From Crocinitomicaceae bacterium (GTDB taxonomy: Bacteria; Bacteroidota; Bacteroidia; Flavobacteriales_D; Crocinitomicaceae): 64,000 nucleotides of DNA. Below the pieces are notes generated by a model. That model had not been told where the DNA came from. It was given only the letters and a program-made list of their open reading frames with translations, and searched no databases. Numbering within the stretch: the stretch's first letter is position 1; each line of letters starts with the position of its first letter. Location: positions 62,001-126,000 of the forward strand of contig JAQWYK010000018.1 in the NCBI GenBank assembly GCA_029254025.1. Reading direction: 5' to 3'. Positions 44,027-53,184 of the stretch are shown piece by piece. The position numbers and the translations under genes are program-made.

Positions 44027-45568
44027 TTACCCTAACTTCAGTAAGTTCTTCAAACTTACCTTTCCCTCTATTATCGAATGCAATTCATCTACTTTTACGC
44101 GGTCTTGCAACATTGTATCACGGTCACGAATAGTCACGGTATTGTCTTCAAGTGTTTGATGATCAACCATTACGCAATAAGGAGTTCCAATCGCATCTTG
44201 ACGACGGTAACGTTTTCCGGGAGAATCCTTTTCGTCGTATTGACAATTGAACTCAAATTTTAACTCGTTCATTATCTCACGTGCCTTTTCTGGAAGTCCA
44301 TCTTTACGCGTTAATGGCATCACTGCCACTTTGTATGGAGCAAGCGCAGGAGGTAAAGAAAGAACCGAACGTTCCGAACCGTCTTCTAATGTTTCATTTT
44401 TCAACGAAGCACTTAAAACTGCTAAGAACATTCTATCCAATCCAACAGATGTTTCAATCACGTAAGGAATATAGTTCTTATTCAACTCAGGGTCAAAAAA
44501 CTGCATTTTCTTTCCGGAAAACTCTTCATGCTTGCGTAAATCAAAATCCGTTCTAGAATGAATGCCTTCTAATTCTTTGAATCCCATTGGAAAATCAAAT
44601 TCAATGTCCGCAGCGGCATTCGCGTAATGCGCTAACTTAATATGATCATGGTAACGATAATATTCTTCACCTAATCCAAGTGCTTTATGCCATTTGATGC
44701 GCTTATCCTTCCAGTATCCATACCACGTTAATTCCTCACCTGGACGAACGAAGTACTGCATTTCCATTTGTTCAAATTCGCGCATTCGGAAAATAAACTG
44801 ACGCGCAACAATTTCGTTCCGAAATGCTTTTCCAATTTGTGCAATTCCAAAAGGAATTTTCATCCTCCCTGACTTCTGCACATTCAAGAAGTTCACAAAA
44901 ATACCTTGCGCTGTTTCAGGACGTAGATAAATCGTAGATGCATCACCTGCAACGGAACCTAATTCCGTCGCGAACATCAAGTTGAATTGACGCACATCCG
45001 TCCAATTACTCGTTCCAGAAATCGGACAAACAATATTCAATTCCTCAATCATCGCCTTCAAACCTTCTAGATTATCCGCTCCGAGGATTTTACTTAACCT
45101 ATCCTCTAAGTCATCAATCTTCTCTTGACTGCGCTTCACATTCGGATTCGTTGCTAAAAATTGTACTTCGTCAAAATCAGCACCAAAACGCTTGCGTCCT
45201 TTTTCAACTTCCTTTTTTATTTTATCCCGATATTTTTCGATGAATTCCTCCACCAAAACATCCGCTCTATATCGTTTTTTAGAATCTTTGTTGTCAATTA
45301 ACGGATCGTTGAACGCGTCAACGTGACCAGAAGCTTTCCATGTTTTTGGATGCATGAAAATCGCCGCATCAATTCCAACAATCTCCTCGTGCATTTGCAC
45401 CATGGCCGTCCACCAGTAATCTTTGATGTTTTTCTTTAATTCGGCACCTAATTGACCATAATCATAGGTTGCTGCTAAACCGTCATAAATCTCTGAAGAA
45501 GGAAATACATATCCATATTCCTTTGCATGCGAGATAACTTCTTTGAGTTTATCTTCTCTTTTTTCCAT
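44027..45568 (-). CDS. glyS: Glycyl-tRNA synthetase, homodimeric class II type
   Basis: A 513-residue synthetase that charges tRNA-Gly. It belongs to the alpha2 (eukaryote/archaea-like) type, not the alpha2beta2 enzyme. Visible class II motifs: YGQLGAELKKNIKDYWW and EIVGIDAAIFMHPKTWKASGHV in motif 1; YLRPETAQGIFVNF, then KIPFGIAQIGKAFRNEI and FRMREFEQMEMQYF in motif 2; IPYVIETSVGLDRMFLAVL in motif 3; and a C-terminal anticodon-binding domain (YKVAVMPLTRKDGLPEKA). The length is normal. A TATCTTTG box at 45581-45574 lies 5 bases upstream of the ATG, suggesting a leaderless or nearly leaderless message. The GT-C-like gene follows closely. Confidence 0.96.
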   Translation of the reverse strand: MEKREDKLKEVISHAKEYGYVFPSSEIYDGLAATYDYGQLGAELKKNIKDYWWTAMVQMHEEIVGIDAAIFMHPKTWKASGHVDAFNDPLIDNKDSKKRYRADVLVEEFIEKYRDKIKKEVEKGRKRFGADFDEVQFLATNPNVKRSQEKIDDLEDRLSKILGADNLEGLKAMIEELNIVCPISGTSNWTDVRQFNLMFATELGSVAGDASTIYLRPETAQGIFVNFLNVQKSGRMKIPFGIAQIGKAFRNEIVARQFIFRMREFEQMEMQYFVRPGEELTWYGYWKDKRIKWHKALGLGEEYYRYHDHIKLAHYANAAADIEFDFPMGFKELEGIHSRTDFDLRKHEEFSGKKMQFFDPELNKNYIPYVIETSVGLDRMFLAVLSASLKNETLEDGSERSVLSLPPALAPYKVAVMPLTRKDGLPEKAREIMNELKFEFNCQYDEKDSPGKRYRRQDAIGTPYCVMVDHQTLEDNTVTIRDRDTMLQDRVKVDELHSIIEGKVSLKNLLKLG

Positions 45569-45573
45569 GCTGA

Positions 45574-45581
45574 CAAAGATA
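45574..45581 (-). promoter_or_regulatory. -7 box abutting the glyS start codon
   Basis: TATCTTTG on the minus strand ends 5 bases upstream of the ATG (45568-45566). The start site would fall at or within a base or two of the ATG, implying leaderless translation. The -33 match is poor. Confidence 0.45.
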
Positions 45582-45641
45582 AAGGATATTGTTTAACCTA
45601 TTAACTTTTGATTAAAGTTCTGTTTGTGAGTATTGAATGAA

Positions 45642-47606
45642 TCAATCTATCAATATTCTGCGATAGAAAGTACCGTCTGTAGCCTTTAGAATAACCGAAT
45701 AAACACCTCTATTCAACTCAGATACACTGAAATTATTATCATGCTTCAACATTGTATTGAAAACTTTCAAAACTCTACCCATTTCATCAACAATTGATAA
45801 ATTGTAGGTTGAGTTCAAATGATCACCGCTATACTCAATTGAAAATTCATTAATTACTGGATTAGGAAAAATTGTTCCAAATGGGTCAAAATTTGTATTT
45901 GAAACTACAATTGGTTCTGAAATTTTTTCTAACCCATTAAAATCAGTTTGTTTTATGCGATAGTAACGCAGGCCATTTATATTTTCAGTATCTAAGAATC
46001 GATATGAATTTTGAACTGAACTATTACCCGCACCATCAACGGTTCCTATCGAGCTCCATAGAGTACCATTTGTTGACTTTTGAAGTGTAAAAAAATCATT
46101 GTGTACCTCTTGTTCTGTTGTCCAAGATATTAAATTCGTCTGTTCAATCGCTTTTCCATAAATATTAGTGTATTCAACAGGCAACACAACCGGAGGCTCA
46201 GTTATACTACAATCCATTGTTGCCCCTCCTATAAAATTTAAATCAAAGGCTCCACCAGCAGTAGAGTATCTATCAACCATTAAAATATAAATATCCCCTT
46301 GTTGCACATTATCTAACCAATAGGTGTAACCATTACCCGAAGGGGATGAATTTTCAGAAAGATCGGTATCAGAGGCATTCATTCCCATTGCCACCTCACT
46401 TTTACCAGTTTGAGAAGCATATGAACAACGTATTGGGGTACCTAAATTTGTACATGGAAAACTCGTAATTGTTGGGTCTCCAGTTGCTTCCCATAATGCC
46501 CAATCATATTCAATACCATTTGAACCCACATCAAATACCCCGTCAAAACCCCAAGTACCATCTCCTGGATCATCTATCATAATATAGAACCAACTTGTGT
46601 TATGTTCCCCTGCTAAACATCCATCGTTTGAGGAATTTAAATCCGCAACACAGCCTTGGCCACTAGCTAAATCTGAAACCGGGGAATTACTGCACAACGG
46701 CATGGCACCCTGGCAGTCATTTGTAGTAGGATTCGAACAATCTTGGGAGGTATTGAAAGTAGCACATACTTCAAAATTTCCATATTGATCTCCGCCATAA
46801 TCCCATAATCGAATCCAAAGAGTATCTCCCGGATTCTGGCTAGTGACAGATATTGCAGGCATTAAACCAGAACCATCATCATCATTACAACTAATTTCAG
46901 TAAAAGTTCCATTACAAGTTCCATCAGATGACGAATATACTGCCGCTGCCGCATCGGTAATTGTTCCTTGTGAAAATGTTAAGTCGAAACTTCCATCTGA
47001 AGGAACTACGATACTATACCAAACATCATTCTCAGGATACAACGACCCTCCCCCACAAGACGGCTCCGACATGACAGTTTGCGTGGAATAATCATTATCG
47101 ACAGATATGTAATTACAAGTCGAAAAGCCAGACAACTGAAGGGCGCCGCAAGGATCATCATTCGGTACATTATTAATACAATCGATAATTGCAGAGAAAT
47201 TGTAACTGTTAGTATTGCCATTCTGAGTAAAACGGATATTTAAACACGTACCAATATCAGATTGAATATATCCAGTTGCACCATCAGGTAATTCATAATA
47301 AGTTGCACCATCTATAGAGTATTCAAAGTTATCTTGATGACTTGGATTCCCCCCGTCATTATAAGAAATTAAAGAGAATGTTACTCTTACGTAGCTATCT
47401 GCACTTGGAGGACAAATAGTTATGGTATTTGATGCAGAACCAGAAGTTGCAGAACCACCTTCATCATAAAAACTTGCTCCACAGTCAGCATCAGTTTGTA
47501 GTGTCACTGTTCCTGTTTGCATACTAACAGTTGTCTGAGCAATTGAGTCGAACTCAATTATAAGAAACAGAAAGATGACTATAAAATATTTGACTCTGAG
47601 TTTCAT
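45642..47606 (-). CDS. T9SS-exported CUB-like surface or secreted protein
   Basis: A 654-residue protein with a signal peptide (about 1-24, ending SIAQ). The first domain (about 27-140) looks CUB-like (DADCGASFYDEGG ... YVRVTFSLISYNDGG ... CLNIRFTQNG). A second, beta-rich domain (about 150-285) starts NDPCGALQLSGFSTCNYI and contains NDVWYSIVVPSDGSFDLTF, like pre-peptidase C-terminal sandwiches. A third region (about 290-470) has DWALWEATGDP and ends CSITEPP. The last about 80 residues (GTIFPNPVINEFSIEY ... RGVYSVILKATDG ... RRILID) are a T9SS type A sorting domain. No catalytic motif is visible; adhesion or matrix binding is plausible. A TACCTTTG box lies right before the ATG. The many cysteines suggest disulfide stabilisation. 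Confidence 0.85.
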   Translation of the reverse strand: MKLRVKYFIVIFLFLIIEFDSIAQTTVSMQTGTVTLQTDADCGASFYDEGGSATSGSASNTITICPPSADSYVRVTFSLISYNDGGNPSHQDNFEYSIDGATYYELPDGATGYIQSDIGTCLNIRFTQNGNTNSYNFSAIIDCINNVPNDDPCGALQLSGFSTCNYISVDNDYSTQTVMSEPSCGGGSLYPENDVWYSIVVPSDGSFDLTFSQGTITDAAAAVYSSSDGTCNGTFTEISCNDDDGSGLMPAISVTSQNPGDTLWIRLWDYGGDQYGNFEVCATFNTSQDCSNPTTNDCQGAMPLCSNSPVSDLASGQGCVADLNSSNDGCLAGEHNTSWFYIMIDDPGDGTWGFDGVFDVGSNGIEYDWALWEATGDPTITSFPCTNLGTPIRCSYASQTGKSEVAMGMNASDTDLSENSSPSGNGYTYWLDNVQQGDIYILMVDRYSTAGGAFDLNFIGGATMDCSITEPPVVLPVEYTNIYGKAIEQTNLISWTTEQEVHNDFFTLQKSTNGTLWSSIGTVDGAGNSSVQNSYRFLDTENINGLRYYRIKQTDFNGLEKISEPIVVSNTNFDPFGTIFPNPVINEFSIEYSGDHLNSTYNLSIVDEMGRVLKVFNTMLKHDNNFSVSELNRGVYSVILKATDGTFYRRILID

Positions 47607-47610
47607 AAGA

Positions 47611-47618
47611 CAAAGGTA
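47611..47618 (-). promoter_or_regulatory. -7 box abutting the start of the T9SS CUB-like gene
   Basis: TACCTTTG on the minus strand ends 4 bases upstream of the ATG at 47606. As at glyS, the message would be nearly leaderless if this box is used. Confidence 0.4.
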
Positions 47619-47711
47619 GCTTAATTCGAGAACTTTTAAAAAAAATCAATTAAATATGACAAAAATCATTTTTTATACTTAAGAATATATCCAATGCCGT
47701 TGATGCGTGAC

Positions 47712-49070
47712 CTATCTTATGAGTAACTTCCCTTCGAGATAATCCATCATCGCATATTTCACTCCTTCCCTTCCAAATCCTGAGTCCTTAACACCTCCAT
47801 AAGGCATTTCATCCACACGGAAAGTAGTAGAAAGGTTATGAATAACACCCCCAACTTCTAACTCGTCGAATGCTTGATTCAATTGAATGATACTATCCGT
47901 AAATATCGATGCTTGCAATCCCCAACGGGAATCATTTACTTCCTCGATTGCTTCCTGAAGGCTTTCAAACGACTCCACAATCACCACCGGACCAAACACT
48001 TCTTCATTGCGCACTTTCGCCTCCTTTGGGACATTTGTTAAAATCGTAGGTGAATAATATGCTCCTTCGCGGTTCCCTCCTAATAGCAATTGAGCACCGG
48101 CAGCTGTTGCTTCATTCACCCACGATTCAATACGTTTCGCATTTTGTTCATCAATCATAACACTAAAATTGGTAGAAGGACTCGACGGGTCTCCAACGGT
48201 CAATTGTTGAGCGCGTGAAACGAAGTCCTTTTTAAATTGATCTACTAATTCTTGGTGCAAATAAATCCGTTGTGTGTGAATACACACTTGACCTGAATAG
48301 GCAAAAGCTCCAACTGTGAGCTCGTCCAAGGCTAAACCGTAGTTGGCATCTTTACAAACAATAGCCGCCGCATTTCCACCTAATTCCAGTACTACTTTCT
48401 TCTTTCCAGCCTTCGCTTTCATTTCCCAACCGATAGTTGGTGAGCCTGTGAACGATAATACATTGATATCGGGATGCTGAATAATTTCATTCCCTACTTC
48501 CCTCGAACAATGCAGCAGGGTAAATCCCCCTTCAGGCAAATCTGATTCTGCAATAACCGAATTTAATAACTCCATCGTAAGCGGAGTTTTAGAGGATGGC
48601 TTTAAAACAATCGGGCAACCCGCAGCAATGGCTGGCGCAATTTTATGTACCGCTAAGTTTAAGGGGAAATTAAAGGGTGAAATACCAAAGACCACACCTG
48701 CTGGGAAATAACGATATTCTCCTCTTCTGCCCTTCCCTCTTGCAGAAGCATCTAAGTCGAATGATTCATGAGGAATGCGTTTACACTCTTCCGCAGCAAT
48801 GGTAAATGTTTCGATGGCGCGCTGAACTTCGCCTTTTGCATATAGATATGGTTTTCCACTTTCTCGAGCTATGGTCAACACGAATTCTTCGAAGCGTTTA
48901 TTTATTCCGTCCACTATTTGGTTCAAAATGGTTGACTTTTGAAAAGCAGACAGTTTGCGCATGGCTGGCTCTGCATTTTTAGCGGATTTCACTTTATTAA
49001 GAGCTCCAGAGAGATCAACAAGCTCGACACTTCCAAGTTCCTTTTTGTTGTATGGATTGATTATTTTCAT
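47712..49070 (-). CDS. NAD(P)-dependent aldehyde dehydrogenase
   Basis: From the ATG at 49070 this is a 452-residue member of the aldehyde dehydrogenase superfamily. Catalytic cysteine C263 lies in YSGQVCIHTQRIY and general-base E229 in VVLELGGN. The cofactor region includes ISPFNFPLNLAVHKIAPAIAAGCPIVLKPS and SFTGSPTIGW. The CIHTQR form of the catalytic loop recalls lactaldehyde/glyceraldehyde-3-phosphate-type members, but the substrate cannot be fixed. A start at 49130 adds 20 residues that run into the divergent intergenic region and does not fit the family N-terminus (MKIINPYNKKELG). The gene is divergent from gldA. Confidence 0.9.
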   Translation of the reverse strand: MKIINPYNKKELGSVELVDLSGALNKVKSAKNAEPAMRKLSAFQKSTILNQIVDGINKRFEEFVLTIARESGKPYLYAKGEVQRAIETFTIAAEECKRIPHESFDLDASARGKGRRGEYRYFPAGVVFGISPFNFPLNLAVHKIAPAIAAGCPIVLKPSSKTPLTMELLNSVIAESDLPEGGFTLLHCSREVGNEIIQHPDINVLSFTGSPTIGWEMKAKAGKKKVVLELGGNAAAIVCKDANYGLALDELTVGAFAYSGQVCIHTQRIYLHQELVDQFKKDFVSRAQQLTVGDPSSPSTNFSVMIDEQNAKRIESWVNEATAAGAQLLLGGNREGAYYSPTILTNVPKEAKVRNEEVFGPVVIVESFESLQEAIEEVNDSRWGLQASIFTDSIIQLNQAFDELEVGGVIHNLSTTFRVDEMPYGGVKDSGFGREGVKYAMMDYLEGKLLIR

Positions 49071-49175
49071 AAGTATAAAGATACAAAAAATGCTCTTCAC
49101 GTTTTTCGCTGCCGTTGCGCTTTTAGACAACTTACATTAGACAAAAAACCTTATATTCGTGGTAAAATTTTTAAC

Positions 49176-50078
49176 ATGTCGATTTCGGTTAAACACCTCA
49201 CAAAATATTATGGCGATCAAGCAGCGGTAGATAATATTTCTTTCGAAGCAAAAAAAGGTGAAATCCTCGGGTTTTTAGGTCCAAATGGGGCTGGAAAATC
49301 TACGACGATGAAAATCATTACGGGATTTATTCCAGCAACAGAAGGTGTTGTTGAGGTGTGTGGTCACAATATTTTGGAGGTCCCAATGAAAGTGCGTCAA
49401 CTCGTTGGCTATTTACCCGAGCACAATCCATTGTACTTAGACATGTATGTAAAAGAGTACCTGGACTTTGTAGGTAAAGTATATAAAATCGATAATAGAA
49501 AGGAGCGAATCGATGAGATGATTGAAATAGTGGGATTGCAACGCGAGCAACATAAGCAAATAGGAGCGCTTTCCAAAGGTTACCGACAGCGCGTTGGTAT
49601 AGCGCAGGCCATGATTCACAATCCAGAAGTATTAATTTTGGATGAGCCGACTTCTGGTTTAGACCCTAATCAATTAGAAGACATTCGAGCGTTAATCAAA
49701 AAGATTGGTAAAGAAAAAACTGTGATGCTTTCCACGCACATCATGCAGGAAGTGGAAGCTGTTTGCGATAGAGTAATTATTATTAAAACCGGAACACTCG
49801 TAGCCAACGAAATTGCGAGCACATTGCAACAAAACTCATCTACACAAGTCGTCTATGTAGAATTTGAAGGAAGCGTTTCGCGCAATCAATTGTCAAAAAT
49901 ACCTACCATTCGAAAGGTAGAGGAAGTAGGGACAAATTCATTTTTATTAGAAGCTAACCTAGATAAGGATATTCGAAAAGTTATCGCGCAATACGCAAAA
50001 GAGAAAGATCTCCTAATCCTTACCCTCCGTAAAGAGGAGAAATCGCTAGAAGAAGTGTTCAAAGAGCTTACGAAATAA
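49176..50078 (+). CDS. gldA: ABC transporter ATP-binding protein, GldA-type
   Basis: From the ATG at 49176 it has 301 residues; the longest frame starts inside the aldehyde dehydrogenase gene and is spurious. Walker A is GPNGAGKST near 39-47, the signature is LSKGYRQRVG near 133-142, Walker B is VLILDEPTSGLDPNQ, and the H-loop is STHIMQE. The segment VGYLPEHNPLYLDMYVKEYLDFVGKVYK is close to my memory of Flavobacterium GldA, the ATPase of the GldAFG transporter needed for gliding motility. The membrane partners GldF and GldG are not adjacent, which is common for this group. Gliding cannot be asserted from this gene alone. Confidence 0.85.
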   Translation: MSISVKHLTKYYGDQAAVDNISFEAKKGEILGFLGPNGAGKSTTMKIITGFIPATEGVVEVCGHNILEVPMKVRQLVGYLPEHNPLYLDMYVKEYLDFVGKVYKIDNRKERIDEMIEIVGLQREQHKQIGALSKGYRQRVGIAQAMIHNPEVLILDEPTSGLDPNQLEDIRALIKKIGKEKTVMLSTHIMQEVEAVCDRVIIIKTGTLVANEIASTLQQNSSTQVVYVEFEGSVSRNQLSKIPTIRKVEEVGTNSFLLEANLDKDIRKVIAQYAKEKDLLILTLRKEEKSLEEVFKELTK

Positions 50079-50190
50079 TTGGATATATTGATTTCCCTCT
50101 AAAAAGGATTGCAGAAACCACCCAGAATTAGTCAGTTTTTCAATTCAAAACATTTCCTTAATTTTACCCAATAACGCAGAAAAGACAGAT

Positions 50191-50583
50191 ATGAGCTTTG
50201 GAACTTTGATTATTCTTATTCTAATCGGATTATTCGGCGGAATAATGAGCGGTTTTATTGGCATTGGTGGCGGAGTCATTATCGTTCCAGCACTCATTTA
50301 TGTGATTGGGTTTCCTCAACACATGGCCCAAGGCACTTCCCTATTTCTTATGCTTCCTCCAATTGGAATTTTAGCATTTATGAATTATTACAAAGCTGGA
50401 CAAGTCAACCTTGCTTATGGCGCTGTAATCGCTGTAGCGTTTATCCTTGGTGGATATTTCGGCTCGAAACTTTCACTCAAGTTGTCCCCTGCTATTGTTA
50501 AATCCATCTTTGGGTTGGTGATGGCTTATGTAGCCATTCGCATGATTTATTCAGGGATTATTGAACTGCGCCATGATACTTAA
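50191..50583 (+). CDS. Half-size TauE/SafE-family membrane protein
   Basis: A 130-residue protein with four hydrophobic helices (about 4-20, 25-45, 50-70, 72-124 in two parts) and the family hallmark GGIMSGFIGIGGGVIIVPAL near 17-36, followed by FPQHMAQGTSL. Full-length TauE/SafE anion exporters have about 250 residues made of two such repeats; this is one repeat and probably dimerises. The substrate may be a sulfonate or another anion, unknown. A TAATTTTA box at 50159-50166 with a T-rich -33 region 19 bases before it may drive it. The downstream M20 amidohydrolase gene overlaps its end by 11 bases. Confidence 0.82.
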   Translation: MSFGTLIILILIGLFGGIMSGFIGIGGGVIIVPALIYVIGFPQHMAQGTSLFLMLPPIGILAFMNYYKAGQVNLAYGAVIAVAFILGGYFGSKLSLKLSPAIVKSIFGLVMAYVAIRMIYSGIIELRHDT

Positions 50584-51754
50584 CCAAACCATCAAAGAAG
50601 CAACAGAACGACTCTTTGAAAAAGTAGTCGGCTATAGGGAATATTTGCATAAACATCCAGAACTTTCCTACCAAGAAAATGCCACAATGCGCTATATTTC
50701 AGAGCAATTGAAAAGTATTGGCATACCTCATCAAAAGGGGGTTGCAGACACTGGTATCGTAGGGATGATTCGTGGAGATCATCACAGTGAAACAATGCCT
50801 TGCATTGGTTTACGCGCGGATATGGACGCACTTCCGATTCATGAGGAAAATGATGTTCCCTATAAGTCACAAAACGAAGGGGTAATGCACGCGTGCGGTC
50901 ATGACGTGCATTCAGCTATATTACTGGGCGCAGCAGAAATTTTGTGGAACAAAAGAAATGAGTTAAACCAACCTGTTAAACTTATTTTCCAGCCGGGAGA
51001 GGAAAAGAATCCGGGTGGTGCAAGCCTAATGATTGCCGCAGGATGCCTACAAAACCCCTCTGTTGAGAAAATGTACGCCTTGCATGTATTCCCGGATTTA
51101 GAAACAGGGAAAACAGGGTTTAAAGAAGGGCTATACATGGCTTCGTGCGACGAAATTTATATAACCGTCAACGGGAAAGGTGGACATGGAGCTACTCCGC
51201 ATCAAGCGATTGATAGCATTTTAATCGGCGCTGAAATTGTTACCTCGCTGCAGCAGATTGTGAGTAGACAATGTGACCCTAAAATACCATGTGTGCTTTC
51301 TTTTGGACATTTCGAAGCACTAGGAGCTACGAACATCATTCCTCCAAAAGCATATTTAAAGGGAACGTTTAGAACGATGGATGAAGCTTGGAGAGCGGAA
51401 GCGTTAAAACGTATCAAGCGTCAAGCAGAATATATCGGTTTGGCTCATGGAGCAACCGTTGATGTGGAAATAAGCAAAGGATATCCATTTCTTGAAAATG
51501 ATCCAGTCCTCACGCAAGAACTTCGAGCGAAAGCGATAGAACAGTTAGGTGTCGCGAATGTCGTAGAGCTGCCTATTCGTTTGACTGCAGAAGATTTTTC
51601 ATTCTATTCACAAACGATTCCCACCTGTTTTTTTAGGATAGGTGTTCGCAATGAGGAAAAAGGTATAACATATGGTGTCCATCACCCCAGATTTGACATT
51701 GATCCTAACGCGTTAAAAGTGGGTATGGAAATGATGGTTTTGGCGTGTTTATAA
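50573..51754 (+). CDS. M20-family amidohydrolase (N-acyl/hippurate-type metallopeptidase)
   Basis: From the ATG at 50573 it has 393 residues. The family marks are YLHKHPELSYQE near 24-35, GLRADMDALP near 79-88, HACGHDVHSAILLGAA near 106-121 with C108 and H110 as metal ligands, FQPGEEKNPGGA near 140-151 with the catalytic glutamate pair, and GGHGATPHQAIDSI in the dimerisation region. A late RLTAEDFSFYSQTIPTCFFRIG is also typical. Such enzymes remove acyl groups from amino acids or cleave indole-acetyl or hippuryl amides. The substrate is unknown. It overlaps the TauE/SafE-like gene by 11 bases, so export or import of a related compound is possible (inference). There is no signal peptide, so it is cytoplasmic. 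Confidence 0.92.
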   Translation: MILNQTIKEATERLFEKVVGYREYLHKHPELSYQENATMRYISEQLKSIGIPHQKGVADTGIVGMIRGDHHSETMPCIGLRADMDALPIHEENDVPYKSQNEGVMHACGHDVHSAILLGAAEILWNKRNELNQPVKLIFQPGEEKNPGGASLMIAAGCLQNPSVEKMYALHVFPDLETGKTGFKEGLYMASCDEIYITVNGKGGHGATPHQAIDSILIGAEIVTSLQQIVSRQCDPKIPCVLSFGHFEALGATNIIPPKAYLKGTFRTMDEAWRAEALKRIKRQAEYIGLAHGATVDVEISKGYPFLENDPVLTQELRAKAIEQLGVANVVELPIRLTAEDFSFYSQTIPTCFFRIGVRNEEKGITYGVHHPRFDIDPNALKVGMEMMVLACL

Positions 51755-51783
51755 GATAGATTTAAGAAGAGAGAATTTAGAGG

Positions 51784-52458
51784 ATGGCGAAAATACTACA
51801 TATTGAAACAGCTACAAAGGCTTGTTCGGTTGGGGTTTCAGAAAATGGGAAGTTGGTCGCTATTAAAGAAGAATTATCCGCCGACTTCACGCATGCCGAA
51901 AACATCACCTTATTCATTGATGAAGTTGTACATAAAGCAGGGTGGGCAATGAAAGACCTTGATGCTGTTGCAGTTACTTCTGGTCCAGGTTCTTATACTG
52001 GACTAAGAATAGGTGCCTCCACAGCGAAAGGATTGTGTTATGCGCTAAATATACCGTTAATCGCGGTGGATGCCCTCATCAGTCTTGCCACTCAAGCACA
52101 GCAAAAATATCCTGGAAAAACACTCTGCGCAGCCATTGACGCGCGTCGCATGGAAATTTTCTCAAGTATTTACACCGAACACCTCCAACTTCTAAAGCCT
52201 ATTTCTGCCGATGTGATAGACGCAAAGAGCTATGAAGATTTTGAACCTTTTATAATTTGTGGAGACGGAGCTGAAAAACTAAAGACCATTTGGGAGCATC
52301 GAAATATTCTCTTTGATGCTGAAATCTACTCTTCCATTCAAGGGCAAAGTGCACTTGCGCACGACAAACTGAAAGCTGGAGAGGTTGAGAATGTCGCTTA
52401 TTTCGAACCTTACTACCTAAAAGATTTTGTAGGGACGCAGCCGAAAAAAAGAGATTAA
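51784..52458 (+). CDS. tsaB: tRNA threonylcarbamoyladenosine biosynthesis protein TsaB
   Basis: A 224-residue ASKHA-fold protein, needed with TsaC, TsaD and TsaE to make t6A37 in tRNAs that read ANN codons. The N-terminal strand ILHIETATKACSVGVSENGKLV and the central VTSGPGSYTGLRIGASTAKGLCYAL are characteristic. The length matches TsaB (about 220-230) rather than TsaD (about 335). It lies 29 bases after the M20 gene and is probably the last gene of the rightward gldA-to-tsaB run. It converges with the two-component operon, leaving 22 bases between the stop codons. Confidence 0.95.
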   Translation: MAKILHIETATKACSVGVSENGKLVAIKEELSADFTHAENITLFIDEVVHKAGWAMKDLDAVAVTSGPGSYTGLRIGASTAKGLCYALNIPLIAVDALISLATQAQQKYPGKTLCAAIDARRMEIFSSIYTEHLQLLKPISADVIDAKSYEDFEPFIICGDGAEKLKTIWEHRNILFDAEIYSSIQGQSALAHDKLKAGEVENVAYFEPYYLKDFVGTQPKKRD

Positions 52459-52480
52459 TTCGTTGCTTGCAGCACTATTC

Positions 52481-53173
52481 TTAGCCCTTCACCTCTAGCT
52501 TAAAGCCAATACCATGAATGTTTTGAATCGCTACGTTTTCGTCGTGAGAGAGGTACTTCCGTAGCTTCGTAATGAACACATCCAAGCTTCTTCCTACAAA
52601 ATAATCATCTTGTCCCCAAACACCATTTAACACAATTTCTCGCGGGAGGACTTGATTCTTGAATTTACACAACATCACTAGTATTTGCGCTTCCTTTTTG
52701 GTTAGTTTTTTTTCAAATTCTGGATGGGTAAGTATGAAATTCGCGGTATCAAAGACATAAGTACCAATTTTTATAAGCTTATCATCTTGGTCATCTTCCA
52801 CTATATTCACCCTTCTTAACAATGCTTTTACACGTAACAACAACTCCTCAGAACTAAATGGTTTGGTGAGGTAATCGTCACCGCCCGCATTAAATCCTTC
52901 CACCTTATCAGCTGTCATTGATTTGGCTGTTAAGAACAAAATTGGAATTTCTGCATTCATTTGTCGAATCTCTCTAGCCAGTGTGAATCCATCTTTTTTA
53001 GGCATCATCACATCGAAAATACACATGTGAAAAAGTTCATCATTGAACCGCTTAAACCCTTCCATTCCATCCGAACAGAGAGTAACATGGTAGCCAATAG
53101 ACTTCAATTGATCAGAAATAATGAATCCCAGACTTGTATCGTCTTCCACTAATAGTATTTTCGGTGCTTTCAT
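52481..53173 (-). CDS. OmpR-family response regulator
   Basis: From the ATG at 53173 this is a 230-residue regulator with a receiver domain at 1-120 (acidic pocket ILLVEDDTS, phospho-acceptor D54 in CIFDVMMPKKDG, T-containing FLTAKS, lysine in YLTKPFSSEELLL) and an OmpR/PhoB winged-helix DNA-binding domain at about 132-230 (LTKKEAQILVMLC ... RSLDVFITKLRKYLS ... GIGFKLEV). It resembles the Bacteroidota RprY-type regulators. The longer frame from 53203 would overlap the kinase gene; the chosen start follows the kinase stop by 11 bases. It is the obvious partner of that kinase; its regulon is unknown. Confidence 0.93.
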   Translation of the reverse strand: MKAPKILLVEDDTSLGFIISDQLKSIGYHVTLCSDGMEGFKRFNDELFHMCIFDVMMPKKDGFTLAREIRQMNAEIPILFLTAKSMTADKVEGFNAGGDDYLTKPFSSEELLLRVKALLRRVNIVEDDQDDKLIKIGTYVFDTANFILTHPEFEKKLTKKEAQILVMLCKFKNQVLPREIVLNGVWGQDDYFVGRSLDVFITKLRKYLSHDENVAIQNIHGIGFKLEVKG

Positions 53174-53184
53174 CGTGTTTGTAT

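Noticed and set aside
48939-49175. 79-codon N-terminal extension of the GldA-type ATPase
   Set aside because: It is antisense to the aldehyde dehydrogenase gene and precedes the normal ABC ATPase start MSISVKHLTKYYG.
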